From Sphingomonas faeni (GTDB taxonomy: Bacteria > Pseudomonadota > Alphaproteobacteria > Sphingomonadales > Sphingomonadaceae), in NCBI RefSeq assembly GCF_003053745.1, contig NZ_QAYE01000006.1, positions 62,001 to 126,000 on the forward strand: 64,000 nucleotides of DNA, in the 5' to 3' direction. The translations under genes were made by a program, and so were the position numbers. The notes beneath the pieces were generated by a model. The model searched no databases. It saw only the letters and a program-made list of their open reading frames with translations, and was not told where the DNA came from. How positions within the stretch are numbered: position 1 is the stretch's first letter; each line of letters opens with the position of its first letter. Shown one piece after another: positions 1 through 8,374 of the stretch.

Positions 1-588
1 GAGGCCAACGGCATCGTCTTCCTCGACGAGATCGACAAGATCGCGGTGTCGGACGGCCGCGGCGGTTCGATCAGCCGTGAAGGCGTCCAGCGCGACCTGT
101 TGCCGCTGATCGAGGGCACCACCGTCGCGACCAAGTACGGCCCGATGAAGACCGACCACATCCTCTTCATCGCCAGCGGCGCGTTCCACGTCGCCAAGCC
201 GAGCGATCTGCTTCCCGAACTCCAGGGCCGCCTGCCGATCCGCGTCGAACTAAAGGGCCTCACCGAAGCCGATTTCGTCGCGATCCTGTCGGACACCAAG
301 GCGTCGCTGCCGCTGCAATACAAGGCGCTGATCGCCACCGAAGGCGTCGGCATCGAGTTCACCGAAGACGGCATCGCCGCAATCGCGCGCATCGCCGCGG
401 AAGTGAACTCCGAGATCGAGAACATCGGCGCGCGGCGCTTGCAGACGGTGATGGAAAAGCTGCTCGAGGAGGTAAGCTACAACGCCGAAGACCGCGGCGG
501 CTCGAACCTCGTCATCGACGGCGCGTACGTCGACAGCCAGCTGAAGGAAATCGCCCGCAACACCGACCTGAGCCGGTTCGTGCTGTAA
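1..588 (+). CDS. hslU: HslU, ATPase subunit of the HslUV protease (3' part)
   Basis: This is the C-terminal part of the AAA+ unfoldase that feeds substrates to the HslV peptidase in the cytoplasm. The 5' end lies outside the window; about 195 residues are visible. The reading frame opens with the Walker B region ([11 protein letters not shown]), followed by a sensor-1-like segment (FIASGAF), the arginine-finger region ([14 protein letters not shown]) and a sensor-2 helix ([15 protein letters not shown]). The protein ends in LSRFVL, matching the short HslU tail that inserts into HslV and activates it in this family. Nothing suggests damage. In related genomes hslV normally lies just upstream, which would be outside the window. 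Confidence 0.96.
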   Translation, partial: EANGIVFLDEIDKIAVSDGRGGSISREGVQRDLLPLIEGTTVATKYGPMKTDHILFIASGAFHVAKPSDLLPELQGRLPIRVELKGLTEADFVAILSDTKASLPLQYKALIATEGVGIEFTEDGIAAIARIAAEVNSEIENIGARRLQTVMEKLLEEVSYNAEDRGGSNLVIDGAYVDSQLKEIARNTDLSRFVL

Positions 589-603
589 GGGCCAAGCCTA
601 ACC

Positions 604-684
604 GTTTTCCTGCGAACGCAGGGATCCAGGGTAACATGGCGAAACGCTCGCAACCTGGACTCCTGCGTTCGCAGGAGAACAAAA
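604..684. repeat. Palindromic repeat, A-like variant
   Basis: Long imperfect inverted repeat between hslU and the nitroreductase gene. Arms read roughly TTTTCCTGCGAACGCAGG and CCTGCGTTCGCAGGAGAA, with a central CCAGG...CCTGG pair. It resembles the A family seen elsewhere in the window, but with a different core. Confidence 0.8.
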
Positions 685-700
685 TTGGAGAGGAGAAACC

Positions 701-1366
701 ATGGACGTGACCGAAGCCATAGCCGCTCGCCGCTCCGTCCGAGGCTTCCTCGACACTCCGGTCGATCCCGCACTCCTCCGCGACCTCGCGATAAAAGCGT
801 CCCGAGCAGCAACGGGCGGCAACCTCCAGCCCTGGCACATCGCCATAGTCCAAGGCGAACCCCTGGCCCGCCTCAAGGCGACGATGGCTGACAAGCTAGC
901 CACCGGCGCAACCGAAACCCCAGCCTACGACGTCTACCCGCGCGACCTCGCCGCCCCCTACAGAGACCGCCGCTACGCCGTCGGCGAGGCGATGTACGCG
1001 CACCTCGGCATCCCCCGCGACGACAAGCCGGCGCGGCAGAAATGGTTCGCCCGAAACTTCGATTTCTTCGGCGCCCCCGCCGCGTATTTCTGCACGGTCG
1101 ACAGGCGGATGGGTCCGCCGCAATGGTCGGACCTCGGCATGTACCTGCAAAACCTGATGCTGCTCGCGGTGGAAGCCGGCCTCGCCACCTGCCCGCAGGA
1201 ATGCTGGGCGATGTATCCGGAAACGGTCGGGAGGGGCATGGATCTGCCCGAAGACCGCATGCTCTTCTGCGGCATGGCGATCGGCTACGAGGACAAGAGG
1301 GCACCTGCCAATGCGTTGCGCACGGAGCGCGCGGACGAAGCGGAATGGCTGACAACGATCCGCTGA
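701..1366 (+). CDS. Nitroreductase family protein
   Basis: Predicted FMN-dependent NAD(P)H oxidoreductase of the nitroreductase fold, 221 residues, soluble. The N-terminal segment AIAARRSVRGFLDTPVD is the usual family start, where the RRS stretch contacts the FMN phosphate. ATGGNLQPWHIAIVQ is the second FMN-binding segment, and the C-terminal third contains the typical GLATCPQECW region. The start at 701 is supported by a strong GGAGAGGAG ribosome site 6-10 bases upstream. The gene stands alone, flanked by palindromic repeats. The natural substrate (nitroaromatics, quinones or other acceptors) cannot be told from sequence. Confidence 0.9.
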   Translation: MDVTEAIAARRSVRGFLDTPVDPALLRDLAIKASRAATGGNLQPWHIAIVQGEPLARLKATMADKLATGATETPAYDVYPRDLAAPYRDRRYAVGEAMYAHLGIPRDDKPARQKWFARNFDFFGAPAAYFCTVDRRMGPPQWSDLGMYLQNLMLLAVEAGLATCPQECWAMYPETVGRGMDLPEDRMLFCGMAIGYEDKRAPANALRTERADEAEWLTTIR

Positions 1367-1390
1367 TTTAGGCTATCGACGCTAACTAAA

Positions 1391-1497
1391 ACCACCCCCG
1401 CGAAGGCCGGGGCCCAATTGGGTGAGGATGGTAATGGAGCGATGCGCCTCGTCACGTCGGCCTTGCCAATTGGGCCCCGGCCTCCGCCGGGGTGGTG
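1391..1497. repeat. Palindromic repeat, family B
   Basis: Long inverted repeat of about 107 bp. Outer arms are CCACCCCCGCGAAGGCCGGG and its complement, followed inwards by GCCCAATTGG / CCAATTGGGC and a variable centre. It lies between the nitroreductase gene and a convergent small gene, and is followed after about 30 bp by a family A copy. Confidence 0.9.
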
Positions 1498-1526
1498 CAC
1501 GCGGTCGGTGTCTTTGGTCGCAAAGC

Positions 1527-1585
1527 TTGTTCACCCGCGAAGGCGGGTGCCCAGACTGGGTCCCCGCCTTAGCGGGTGAACAAAA
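1527..1585. repeat. Palindromic repeat, family A
   Basis: Near-perfect inverted repeat of about 59 bp: TTGTTCACCCGCGAAGGCGG, then a GCCCAGACTGGG centre, then the complementary arm ending in TGAACAAAAA. It sits in a convergent gene junction and could terminate transcription on both strands. Confidence 0.9.
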
Positions 1586-1586
1586 A

Positions 1587-1853
1587 TTACAGGATTACCG
1601 TCTGAGGCTTGGCGCCCTTGATCCCCGCGAGGATCATCGCTTCCCAGACCGCAGGATCACCCGCCGCGGCCATCGCCTTGTCAGGCTCGCGCAGCGTCTT
1701 CAGCACCGCCAGCGCATCAGGCAGATAATCCGCCCACGCATCGTCGATCAACCGCGACGCCGACTCGGCATCGCCGCCGGCGTTCGCGCTGATCCGCTGT
1801 CCCGCCAGCACGCGTGCGACGCGTTCGGCGACAGGTGTAGTGGAAACGTCCAT
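1587..1853 (-). CDS. Hypothetical protein, 88 aa
   Basis: Small soluble protein of unknown function; no recognised domain. It is Ala/Asp-rich and predicted helical, with no signal peptide or membrane segment. The start at 1853 (second in-frame ATG, MDVSTTPVAERV) is preferred because a GAGGAG ribosome site lies 7 bases upstream. An ATG two codons earlier would be too close to that site. It ends right against the family A repeat. The clear ribosome site and normal composition favour a real gene. Confidence 0.6.
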   Translation of the reverse strand: MDVSTTPVAERVARVLAGQRISANAGGDAESASRLIDDAWADYLPDALAVLKTLREPDKAMAAAGDPAVWEAMILAGIKGAKPQTVIL

Positions 1854-1910
1854 GAGCATTCTCCTCGCGGGACCGGTCTACACCAAACCCGCGAGGCGAA
1901 CGAATGCTCC

Positions 1911-3341
1911 TTAGCGTGCCGAGCTCGGGCCCGCGCCGCGGCTCGGACCACGGCCACCACCGCCAGCCGGACGGCCACCGCCGCCCTGACCGCCGGGACG
2001 ACCACCGCCCTGGGGACGACCGCCGCCGCCTTGGCCGCCGCCACCCTGGCCGCCACGGCTAGCACCCGCATAGTTACGACCAGTCGTCCCGGTCGCCCGC
2101 GGCGAATGCGTCGCGCGCGGCCGTGCCGGATCGCGCGGACGATCGATCCGGACCTCGGGATCGGCACCCATCGTCTTCACGCGCGTCTGCTTGATCTGGT
2201 TCGACAGGTTGACGAAATCGTCCGGCAGCGACCGGACCTGCACCTTCTGGCGGGTGATCCGCTCGATGTCGCGCAGGTAAGCCTTCTCGTCATCCGCGCA
2301 GAACGCGACGGCGATGCCGCTCGCGCCCGCACGCGCGGTACGGCCGATGCGGTGGACATACTGCTCGGCGACGTTCGGCAGCTCGAAGTTGATGACGTGC
2401 GAAACGCCCGAGACGTCGATACCGCGCGCGGCAATGTCGGTCGCGATCAGGACCTTGACCTTGCCCTGCTTGAACTCGCCGAGTGCCCGCTCGCGCTGGC
2501 CCTGGCTCTTGTTGCCGTGGATCGCGTTCGAGGCGATGCCGTTGCCCGCGAGCAGCTTCACGACACGGTCCGCGCCATGCTTGGTGCGCGTGAACACGAG
2601 CGCACGGTCGATCGCAGGATCGGCCAGCGTGATCGTCAGCAGCGCCTGCTTCTCCGACTGGTTGCAGAAGGTGACGTACTGGTCGACGCGCTCGGCCGTC
2701 GTCGCCGCCGGCTTCACCGACACCGTCTTCGGGTCGAGCAGGAACTGGCTGGCCAACTCGCGGATCGCGACCGGCATCGTCGCCGAGAAGAACAGCGTCT
2801 GGCGCTTCTTCGGCAGCATGCGGACGATCTTCTTCAGCGCGTGGATGAAGCCGAGGTCCATCATCTGGTCGGCTTCGTCGAGCACGAGGATCTCGATCAT
2901 CGACAGGTTGCAGAAGCCCTGCTCGATCAGGTCGATCAGGCGGCCCGGCGTGGCGACGAGGATGTCGACGCCGCGGCTCAGGTCCTGGCGGTTCTTGTTG
3001 ATGCTGGTGCCGCCGAACACGGTGGTCACCGACATCTTGCTGAACTGGCCGTAGGCGCGGGCGCTGTCGGCGATCTGGCTGGCGAGTTCGCGCGTCGGCG
3101 CGAGTACCAACATGCGGCAATGCGTCGGCAGGACGCGCTTCTGGGTTTCGGTCAGGCGCTGGATCGACGGCAGCACGAACGCCGCGGTCTTGCCGGTGCC
3201 GGTCTGCGCGATGCCGAGCAGATCGCCGCCCTCGAGGAGGATCGGGATCGACTGTGCCTGGATCGGCGTCGGCTCGGTATAGCCCTTGGCTTCGAGCGCA
3301 CGGACGAGCGGCTCGGCAAGGCCGAGGTTTGCAAATGACAT
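1911..3341 (-). CDS. DEAD-box ATP-dependent RNA helicase, RhlE-like
   Basis: Predicted RNA helicase that remodels RNA in ribosome assembly or mRNA decay. The N-terminus carries a Q motif (YTEPTPIQ), motif I AQTGTGKT, Ia PTRELASQ, TPGRL, motif II DEAD (VLDEADQMMDLGF) and motif III SAT (FFSATMP). The second RecA domain has the ARGIDV and HRIGRTARAG motifs. The last 70 residues form a basic Gly/Arg-rich tail (GGQGGGGRPQGGG-type runs) typical of RhlE proteins and likely to bind RNA. The start at 3341 (MSFANLGLAEP) has a GAGAG ribosome site. About 225 bp separate it from the upstream regulator, so it may have a long 5' leader. Confidence 0.93.
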   Translation of the reverse strand: MSFANLGLAEPLVRALEAKGYTEPTPIQAQSIPILLEGGDLLGIAQTGTGKTAAFVLPSIQRLTETQKRVLPTHCRMLVLAPTRELASQIADSARAYGQFSKMSVTTVFGGTSINKNRQDLSRGVDILVATPGRLIDLIEQGFCNLSMIEILVLDEADQMMDLGFIHALKKIVRMLPKKRQTLFFSATMPVAIRELASQFLLDPKTVSVKPAATTAERVDQYVTFCNQSEKQALLTITLADPAIDRALVFTRTKHGADRVVKLLAGNGIASNAIHGNKSQGQRERALGEFKQGKVKVLIATDIAARGIDVSGVSHVINFELPNVAEQYVHRIGRTARAGASGIAVAFCADDEKAYLRDIERITRQKVQVRSLPDDFVNLSNQIKQTRVKTMGADPEVRIDRPRDPARPRATHSPRATGTTGRNYAGASRGGQGGGGQGGGGRPQGGGRPGGQGGGGRPAGGGGRGPSRGAGPSSAR

Positions 3342-3567
3342 GAATAGTCTCTCAAATAGATGCCGGGCTCGCGAATCCACACAAGGACGCGCGAGGGGCG
3401 GTGGTGTTTTGACACCCCGCGTGAAAAGGGAAGCCCGTTGGAAACGACCGAGGCGGAGCTAAGACCGGCTAGGGTCCAATCACGCTGCATTACGCCTCGA
3501 TAGCGGCCATCTGGCGTATCACGGTCGAAAAGTCAACCTTCGGCCCGTTTTTGCACCCATGGCTGGG

Positions 3568-4317
3568 TCAGCGGCGGATCTGGCCAAGGTGCAGATAGCG
3601 CTCGTTGAACTCGGCCGCATCGCGCAGGCGGGGCCAGTCGATCACGCTCACCTGGCGCTTCTTGCGCGCGATCAGGCCGTCGGTCTCAAGCGATTTCAAC
3701 ACGCGATTGACGTGGACGGGGGTGAGGCCGAGCGCATCGCCCAACTGCTCCTGCGTCATCGGCAACTCATACGCCATTGCATCGGCGAGCGTCGATTTTT
3801 GGAACCGCACCGAAAATTCACACAGCAGATGCGCCAGCCGGCTCCGCGCATTGCGTCGCCCGACATTCAACAGCCACTCGCGGTGGATCGACGACTCGAC
3901 CAGCGCATCGATCCACAAGGCCTGGCCCGCCGCCGGGCACGCCTCGATGAAAAGGCGCAATGCCGCGATCGGCACTTCGGCGAGCGTTAGCCGGGTCAGC
4001 GCCTGGATGTCGTGGTCGGATTCATCGAGGAACAGGTTCTGCAGATCGACGAACTCGCCCGGCATCAGGATCGACACGATCTCGCGCTCGCCGTTCGGCG
4101 TCAGCTTCTGTCGATAGGCCAGGCCGTCGAGAATGAACGTGCAGCGCGTCGGACGCTGGCCTTCGCGCAGCATATAGGTCGACGCATCGATCGTCCGGAC
4201 CTTGAACGGCAATGCCGCGATCTGCGCGCGATCGTCCGCACCCATCGCCATCCGCGATTCGAACTTCCGTAACACCTTCTCAGTCACGGTGGAGATATCC
4301 ACGTGCACTCTCCGCAT
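3568..4317 (-). CDS. Crp/Fnr family transcriptional regulator
   Basis: Cytoplasmic DNA-binding regulator of about 249 residues. The N-terminal half is a cyclic-nucleotide-binding-like beta roll (YMLREGQRPTRCTFILDGLAYRQK, then GEREIVSILMPGEFVDLQNLFL). The C-terminal half carries a winged helix-turn-helix (LPMTQEQLGDALGLTPVHVNRVLKSLE). There is no N-terminal cysteine cluster, so it is not a classical oxygen-sensing FNR. The start is uncertain: ATG at 4317 is used here, but an upstream GTG at 4383 or an internal start near the MAMGADDR segment are possible. It lies upstream of the RNA helicase on the same strand. The effector is unknown. Confidence 0.85.
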   Translation of the reverse strand: MRRVHVDISTVTEKVLRKFESRMAMGADDRAQIAALPFKVRTIDASTYMLREGQRPTRCTFILDGLAYRQKLTPNGEREIVSILMPGEFVDLQNLFLDESDHDIQALTRLTLAEVPIAALRLFIEACPAAGQALWIDALVESSIHREWLLNVGRRNARSRLAHLLCEFSVRFQKSTLADAMAYELPMTQEQLGDALGLTPVHVNRVLKSLETDGLIARKKRQVSVIDWPRLRDAAEFNERYLHLGQIRR

Positions 4318-4454
4318 CCAGTGCAGGAGCACTCGTTTCTCGCTGTCACCCTCTCTGGAATAGCGCGTTGCGACAATACGCACCTTATCCCAGGATTGAC
4401 CGGGCCGACAAAACCCATGTTATGACATTTATGCGCCCGATTGCCGGGACCGTG

Positions 4455-4490
4455 GCGAAAAACGAGGCCAGCCGTTCGGCTAGCTCGTTT
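4455..4490 (-). terminator. Rho-independent terminator after the DUF6894 gene
   Basis: On the minus strand a hairpin (ACGAG-TAGCCG / CGGCT-CTCGT arms with a GAAC-like loop) is followed by TTTTT. The left arm includes the TAG stop of the DUF6894 gene, so the stop codon is inside the stem. Confidence 0.7.
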
Positions 4491-4710
4491 CGTCGATCGT
4501 CACCGTGACCGTGAGCAGAACGCTGCCCGCCTCGTTCCGGACGGCTACGCTGAACCGAGCGCCGTCGCGTGCGATCCCCGGATGATCGCTGAGATAATCA
4601 CCTGCGAAGATCACCGCCTGGACGCGTGCTTCCTCGTCGTCCGCGAGGTTGGTGCCGTCGTCGTCGTTGACGTGTTTATGGTTGTCGATATCGAAGAAGT
4701 ATCTGGGCAT
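4480..4710 (-). CDS. DUF6894 family protein, 76 aa
   Basis: Small protein starting MPRYFFDIDNHKHVNDDDGT, the characteristic opening of the DUF6894 family, which is common in sphingomonads and rhizobia and has no known function. Residues 20-60 contain LADDEEARVQAV and a beta-rich C-terminus ending in VTVTIDETS. The start at 4710 fits a GGAAGG ribosome site 5 bases upstream; a GTG two codons earlier would be too close to it. A hairpin terminator overlaps the stop codon, so it is probably a monocistronic unit. Confidence 0.8.
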   Translation of the reverse strand: MPRYFFDIDNHKHVNDDDGTNLADDEEARVQAVIFAGDYLSDHPGIARDGARFSVAVRNEAGSVLLTVTVTIDETS

Positions 4711-4861
4711 GCTCACCTTCCTCGACCGTTACGCAAGTTCGAACCTATCAGGTCGACATTGGCTCCGCTCTTACCAAAATCAGGTTTGCTGCACGCTGGA
4801 TGCTCGACTTGAACTCCGTCACGGGCGTAGGATGCGTACAAACATATAGAGGATCCGCCCC

Positions 4862-5881
4862 ATGAAACTGGCCAGCCTGAAGCATCCCGACGCCACTCGA
4901 GGACGAGACGGCAAGCTTGTCGTAGTCTCCAACGACCTCGCCTGGTACGCCGATGCGAGCCACATCGCGCCGACGCTGCAGGCCGCGCTCGACGACTGGG
5001 ATCGGCTTTCGATCGACCTCAAGAACCTGTCGACAGATCTCGAGCACGAGATGATCCCGATGCGCCGCTTCCACGAGCATGACGCCGAGTCGCCCTTGCC
5101 ACGGGCGTATCAATGGGCGGATGGCTCGGCCTACGTGAATCATGTTGCGCTCGTGCGACAGGCGCGCGCGGCGGAAATGCCCGACAGCTTCTGGCACGAT
5201 CCGTTGATGTACCAGGGCGGCTCGGATGGGTTCCTCGGGCCCCGCGATCCGATCCCGCTCGCCGACGAGTCCTGGGGTTGCGACATGGAGGCTGAGGTCG
5301 TCGTCGTGACCGGCGACGTCCCGCTCGGCGCGAGTCGCGATGAGGCGCTGGCAGCGATCCTGCTGGTCGGGCTCACCAACGACGTCTCGCTTCGCAACCT
5401 GATCCCCGGCGAGCTCGGCAAGGGCTTCGGCTTCTTCCAGTCGAAGCCGGCCAGCGCGTTCTCGCCCGTCTTCGTCACGCCCGACTCGCTCGGCGACTGG
5501 TGGAAGGACGGCAAGCTGCACCGCAAGCTGATGGTCGACCTCAACGGCCAGCCGCTCGGTCGCGCCGAGGCCGGCGAGGACATGACGTTCGATTTCGGTA
5601 CGCTCGTCGCGCATGCCGCCAAGACCCGGAAGCTGGGCGCGGGAACGATCGTGGGCTCGGGCACCGTCTCGAACCGCGGCCCCGATGGCGGTCCGGGCAA
5701 GTCGGTTGCCGAGGGCGGCGTCGGCTATTCCTGCCTCGCCGAAGTGCGGACGATCGAAACCATCCAGGGCGGCAAGCCCGTCACGCCGTTCCTCAAACAG
5801 GGCGACGTCGTCCGCATCTGGGCTGAGGACGACAAGCGCCATCCGATCTTCGGCGTGATCGAACAGACCGTCGGCGGCTGA
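4862..5881 (+). CDS. Fumarylacetoacetate hydrolase family protein
   Basis: Predicted metal-dependent C-C bond hydrolase or related enzyme, 339 residues, cytoplasmic. The catalytic FAH domain is in the C-terminal two thirds; DEAWGCDMEAEVVVVTGDVP-type segments (here DESWGCDMEAEVVVV) provide acidic metal ligands, and LTNDVSLRNLIPGELGKGFGFFQSKPA matches the conserved FAH core. YVNHVALVRQARAAEMP and SGTVSNRG are also typical. The start is ATG 4862 behind GAGGA. In homologues this family acts in aromatic amino acid breakdown or on other 1,3-dicarbonyl acids; the exact substrate is not determined here. It lies just upstream of the branched-chain dehydrogenase operon but is separated by 133 bp. Confidence 0.88.
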   Translation: MKLASLKHPDATRGRDGKLVVVSNDLAWYADASHIAPTLQAALDDWDRLSIDLKNLSTDLEHEMIPMRRFHEHDAESPLPRAYQWADGSAYVNHVALVRQARAAEMPDSFWHDPLMYQGGSDGFLGPRDPIPLADESWGCDMEAEVVVVTGDVPLGASRDEALAAILLVGLTNDVSLRNLIPGELGKGFGFFQSKPASAFSPVFVTPDSLGDWWKDGKLHRKLMVDLNGQPLGRAEAGEDMTFDFGTLVAHAAKTRKLGAGTIVGSGTVSNRGPDGGPGKSVAEGGVGYSCLAEVRTIETIQGGKPVTPFLKQGDVVRIWAEDDKRHPIFGVIEQTVGG

Positions 5882-6014
5882 ATTCCGCGGAGGGGGAGAA
5901 AAAATCCGCGCGGCACATCGTGAATGCGCAACTCCCCCTCGCAATCTGCGTTGAAATTTAATAACAAGCCTCGGTAAGAGTGTTCCGCGGTCACAGCGGC
6001 CTCATGGAGATGGA

Positions 6015-7310
6015 ATGACGATGGCAAGCGAGCATCCGCGCGCCAATTTGCAGCCACTTACGCTGCATATCCCCGAGCCGAAGTTCCGCCCCGGCGACGC
6101 GGTGGACTTCGCCGAAGTCGACGTGCCGCCCGCCGGCGAAGCACGCCGTCCCGACACCGCTGACAAGGCGTCCGACTTCATCGATCTCGCCTACACATTG
6201 GTCCGCGTGCTCGACGACGACGGCAACGCGGTCGGCCCTTGGGATCCCAAGCTTTCGCCCGACGTGATGCGCCGCATGTTGCGCAGCATGGCGCTGCTCC
6301 GCGCTTTCGACGAACGCATGTTCCGCGCACAGCGGCAGGGCAAGACCAGCTTCTACATGAAGGCGCTCGGCGAGGAGGCGGTCGCAGTCGCGGCGGCCTA
6401 CGCGCTCGATTATGAGGACATGTGCTTTCCCTCGTACCGCCAGCAGGGGCTGTTGATCGCACGGGGCTGGAGCCTCGTCGACATGATGAACCAGATCTAT
6501 TCGAACACGGCCGATAGGCTCGGCGGCAAGCAGCTGCCGATCATGTATTCGGTCAAGGAGGCCGGGTTCTTCTCGATCTCGGGCAACCTAACGACCCAAT
6601 ATCCACAGGCGGTCGGCTGGGCGATGGCGTCCGCCGCCAAGGGCGACACGCGGATCGCCGCGACCTGGTGCGGCGAAGGCTCGACCGCAGAGGGCGACTT
6701 CCACTCCGCCTGCACGTTCGCCGCGGTCTACCGCGCGCCGGTGATCTTCAACGTCGTCAACAACCAGTGGGCAATCTCGAGCTTCTCCGGTTTCGCCGGC
6801 GCGGAGGCGACGACGTTCGCGGCGCGCGCGGTCGGCTACGGGATCGCCGGACTCCGCGTCGACGGCAACGACGCGCTGGCAGTCTATGCCGCGACCGAAT
6901 GGGCTGCCGAGCGCGCGCGCACCAACCAGGGCCCGACGCTGATCGAGCACTTCACCTACCGCGCGGAAGGCCACTCGACCTCCGACGATCCCGGCCAGTA
7001 CCGCAGCGAGGGCGAACCCAACGCCTGGCCTCTCGGCGACCCGATCAAGCGCCTCAAGGATCACCTCATTGCAATCGGCGAATGGGACGAGGAGCGCCAC
7101 GCGGCACAGGACAAGGAACTCGCCGAGCAGGTCAAGGCCGCGCAGAAGGAAGCCGAGAAGAACGGTATCCTCGGCCACGGCCTGCACCAGCCGCTCGAGT
7201 CGCTGTTCGACGGCGTGTTCGAGGAACTGCCGTGGCATCTGAAGGAGCAGCGCCAGCAGATGCTCGACGAAGAAACGGCCAGCGGCCGTCCATGGGATCG
7301 CAAGGCATGA
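6015..7310 (+). CDS. bkdA1: Branched-chain 2-oxoacid dehydrogenase E1 alpha subunit
   Basis: Thiamine diphosphate-binding alpha subunit of the complex that oxidatively decarboxylates the 2-oxoacids from valine, leucine and isoleucine. The protein has 431 residues with an N-terminal extension of about 90 residues, as in bacterial BCKDH E1 alpha. Visible motifs are SFYMKALGEEAVAVAAAYAL, FPSYRQQGLLIARG, the ThDP motif GEGSTAEGDFH...NNQWAIS, and the phosphorylation-loop-like YRAEGHSTSDDPGQYR. Start ATG 6015 follows a GGAGATGGA site; a second ATG two codons on is possible. The stop overlaps the next start by 4 bp (ATGA), indicating translational coupling with E1 beta. Confidence 0.95.
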   Translation: MTMASEHPRANLQPLTLHIPEPKFRPGDAVDFAEVDVPPAGEARRPDTADKASDFIDLAYTLVRVLDDDGNAVGPWDPKLSPDVMRRMLRSMALLRAFDERMFRAQRQGKTSFYMKALGEEAVAVAAAYALDYEDMCFPSYRQQGLLIARGWSLVDMMNQIYSNTADRLGGKQLPIMYSVKEAGFFSISGNLTTQYPQAVGWAMASAAKGDTRIAATWCGEGSTAEGDFHSACTFAAVYRAPVIFNVVNNQWAISSFSGFAGAEATTFAARAVGYGIAGLRVDGNDALAVYAATEWAAERARTNQGPTLIEHFTYRAEGHSTSDDPGQYRSEGEPNAWPLGDPIKRLKDHLIAIGEWDEERHAAQDKELAEQVKAAQKEAEKNGILGHGLHQPLESLFDGVFEELPWHLKEQRQQMLDEETASGRPWDRKA

Positions 7311-8374
7311 GCGACATGACGCAAGCACCCGAGTCCGAGGCAACGGACGCCGAGCCCACTACCCGCATGAACATGATCCAGGCGATCAACTCCGCCATGG
7401 ACATCATGATGGAGCGCGACCCCGACGTGATCGTCATGGGCGAGGACGTCGGCTATTTCGGCGGCGTCTTCCGTGCGACCGCCGGGCTCCAGGCCAAGCA
7501 CGGCAAGACCCGCGTGTTCGACACCCCGATCACCGAATGCGGGATCATCGGCGTCGCGGTGGGCATGGGCGCGTACGGCCTGCGCCCCGTCCCCGAGATC
7601 CAGTTCGCGGACTATATCTACCCTGCGCTCGACCAGCTCGTGTCCGAAGCCGCACGCCTACGCTACCGCTCCGCCGGCGAGTTCACCTCGCCGATCACGG
7701 TGCGCTCGCCCTTCGGCGGCGGCATCTTCGGCGGCCAGACGCACAGCCAGTCGCCGGAGGGGCTCTTTACCCATATGTCGGGTATCAAGACGGTCATTCC
7801 GTCGACGCCGTACGACGCGAAGGGCCTGCTGATCGCCGCGATCGAGGACAATGATCCGACGCTCTTCTTCGAGCCCAAGCGCATCTATAACGGCCCGTTC
7901 GACGGCTACTGGGATCGCCCGTCGCAGAACTGGTCGAAGCACCCGGCCGGCGAAGTCCCGACCGGCTATTACAAGATCGAGCTCGGCAAGGCGAAGATCG
8001 TCCGCGCGGGCGAGGCGCTCACCATCCTCGCCTACGGTACGATGGTCCATGTCTGCGCGGCCGTCGTCGCCGAAGCCAGGATCGACGCCGAGATCGTCGA
8101 CCTGCGCACGCTCGTGCCGCTCGATATCGAGACGATCGAGGCGTCGGTAAAGAAGACCGGCCGCTGCATGATCGTCCACGAGGCGACTCGGACCAGCGGC
8201 TTCGGCGCGGAGCTGTCGGCGATCGTCCAGGAACGCTGTTTCTACCATCTCGAGGCGCCGATCGAGCGCGTGACCGGGTTCGACACGCCGTACCCGCACA
8301 GCCTCGAATGGGCGTATTTCCCGGGGCCGGTTCGCATCGGCGAAGCCCTGAAAAAGATCATGAAGGACGCATAA
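7307..8374 (+). CDS. bkdA2: Branched-chain 2-oxoacid dehydrogenase E1 beta subunit
   Basis: Beta subunit of the E1 heterotetramer, 355 residues. The N-terminus after a short acidic leader is MNMIQAINSAMDIMMERDPD, followed by VMGEDVGYFGGVFRATAGLQ, which contributes to the ThDP site, and FDTPITECGIIGVAVGMGAYG. The transketolase C-terminal domain holds VDLRTLVPLDIETIEASVKKTGR and VHEATRTSGFGAEL. The ATG at 7307 overlaps the E1 alpha stop as ATGA, and the stop TAA at 8372-8374 shares one base with the E2 start. The three genes therefore form a tight operon. No E3 (dihydrolipoamide dehydrogenase) gene is present in the cluster, so E3 must come from elsewhere. Confidence 0.95.
   Translation: MSDMTQAPESEATDAEPTTRMNMIQAINSAMDIMMERDPDVIVMGEDVGYFGGVFRATAGLQAKHGKTRVFDTPITECGIIGVAVGMGAYGLRPVPEIQFADYIYPALDQLVSEAARLRYRSAGEFTSPITVRSPFGGGIFGGQTHSQSPEGLFTHMSGIKTVIPSTPYDAKGLLIAAIEDNDPTLFFEPKRIYNGPFDGYWDRPSQNWSKHPAGEVPTGYYKIELGKAKIVRAGEALTILAYGTMVHVCAAVVAEARIDAEIVDLRTLVPLDIETIEASVKKTGRCMIVHEATRTSGFGAELSAIVQERCFYHLEAPIERVTGFDTPYPHSLEWAYFPGPVRIGEALKKIMKDA

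Noticed and set aside
1422..3338. Very long open frame on the plus strand opposite the RNA helicase
   Set aside because: Arg-rich, low-complexity translation of the antisense strand of a GC-rich gene; no start region, ribosome site or recognisable domain.
5890..5940. Inverted repeat GAGGGGGAG / CTCCCCCTC between the FAH-family gene and bkdA1
   Set aside because: The arms are 9 bp and the loop is 33 nt; no T tract and no match to the repeat families. It may be chance in GC-rich DNA.
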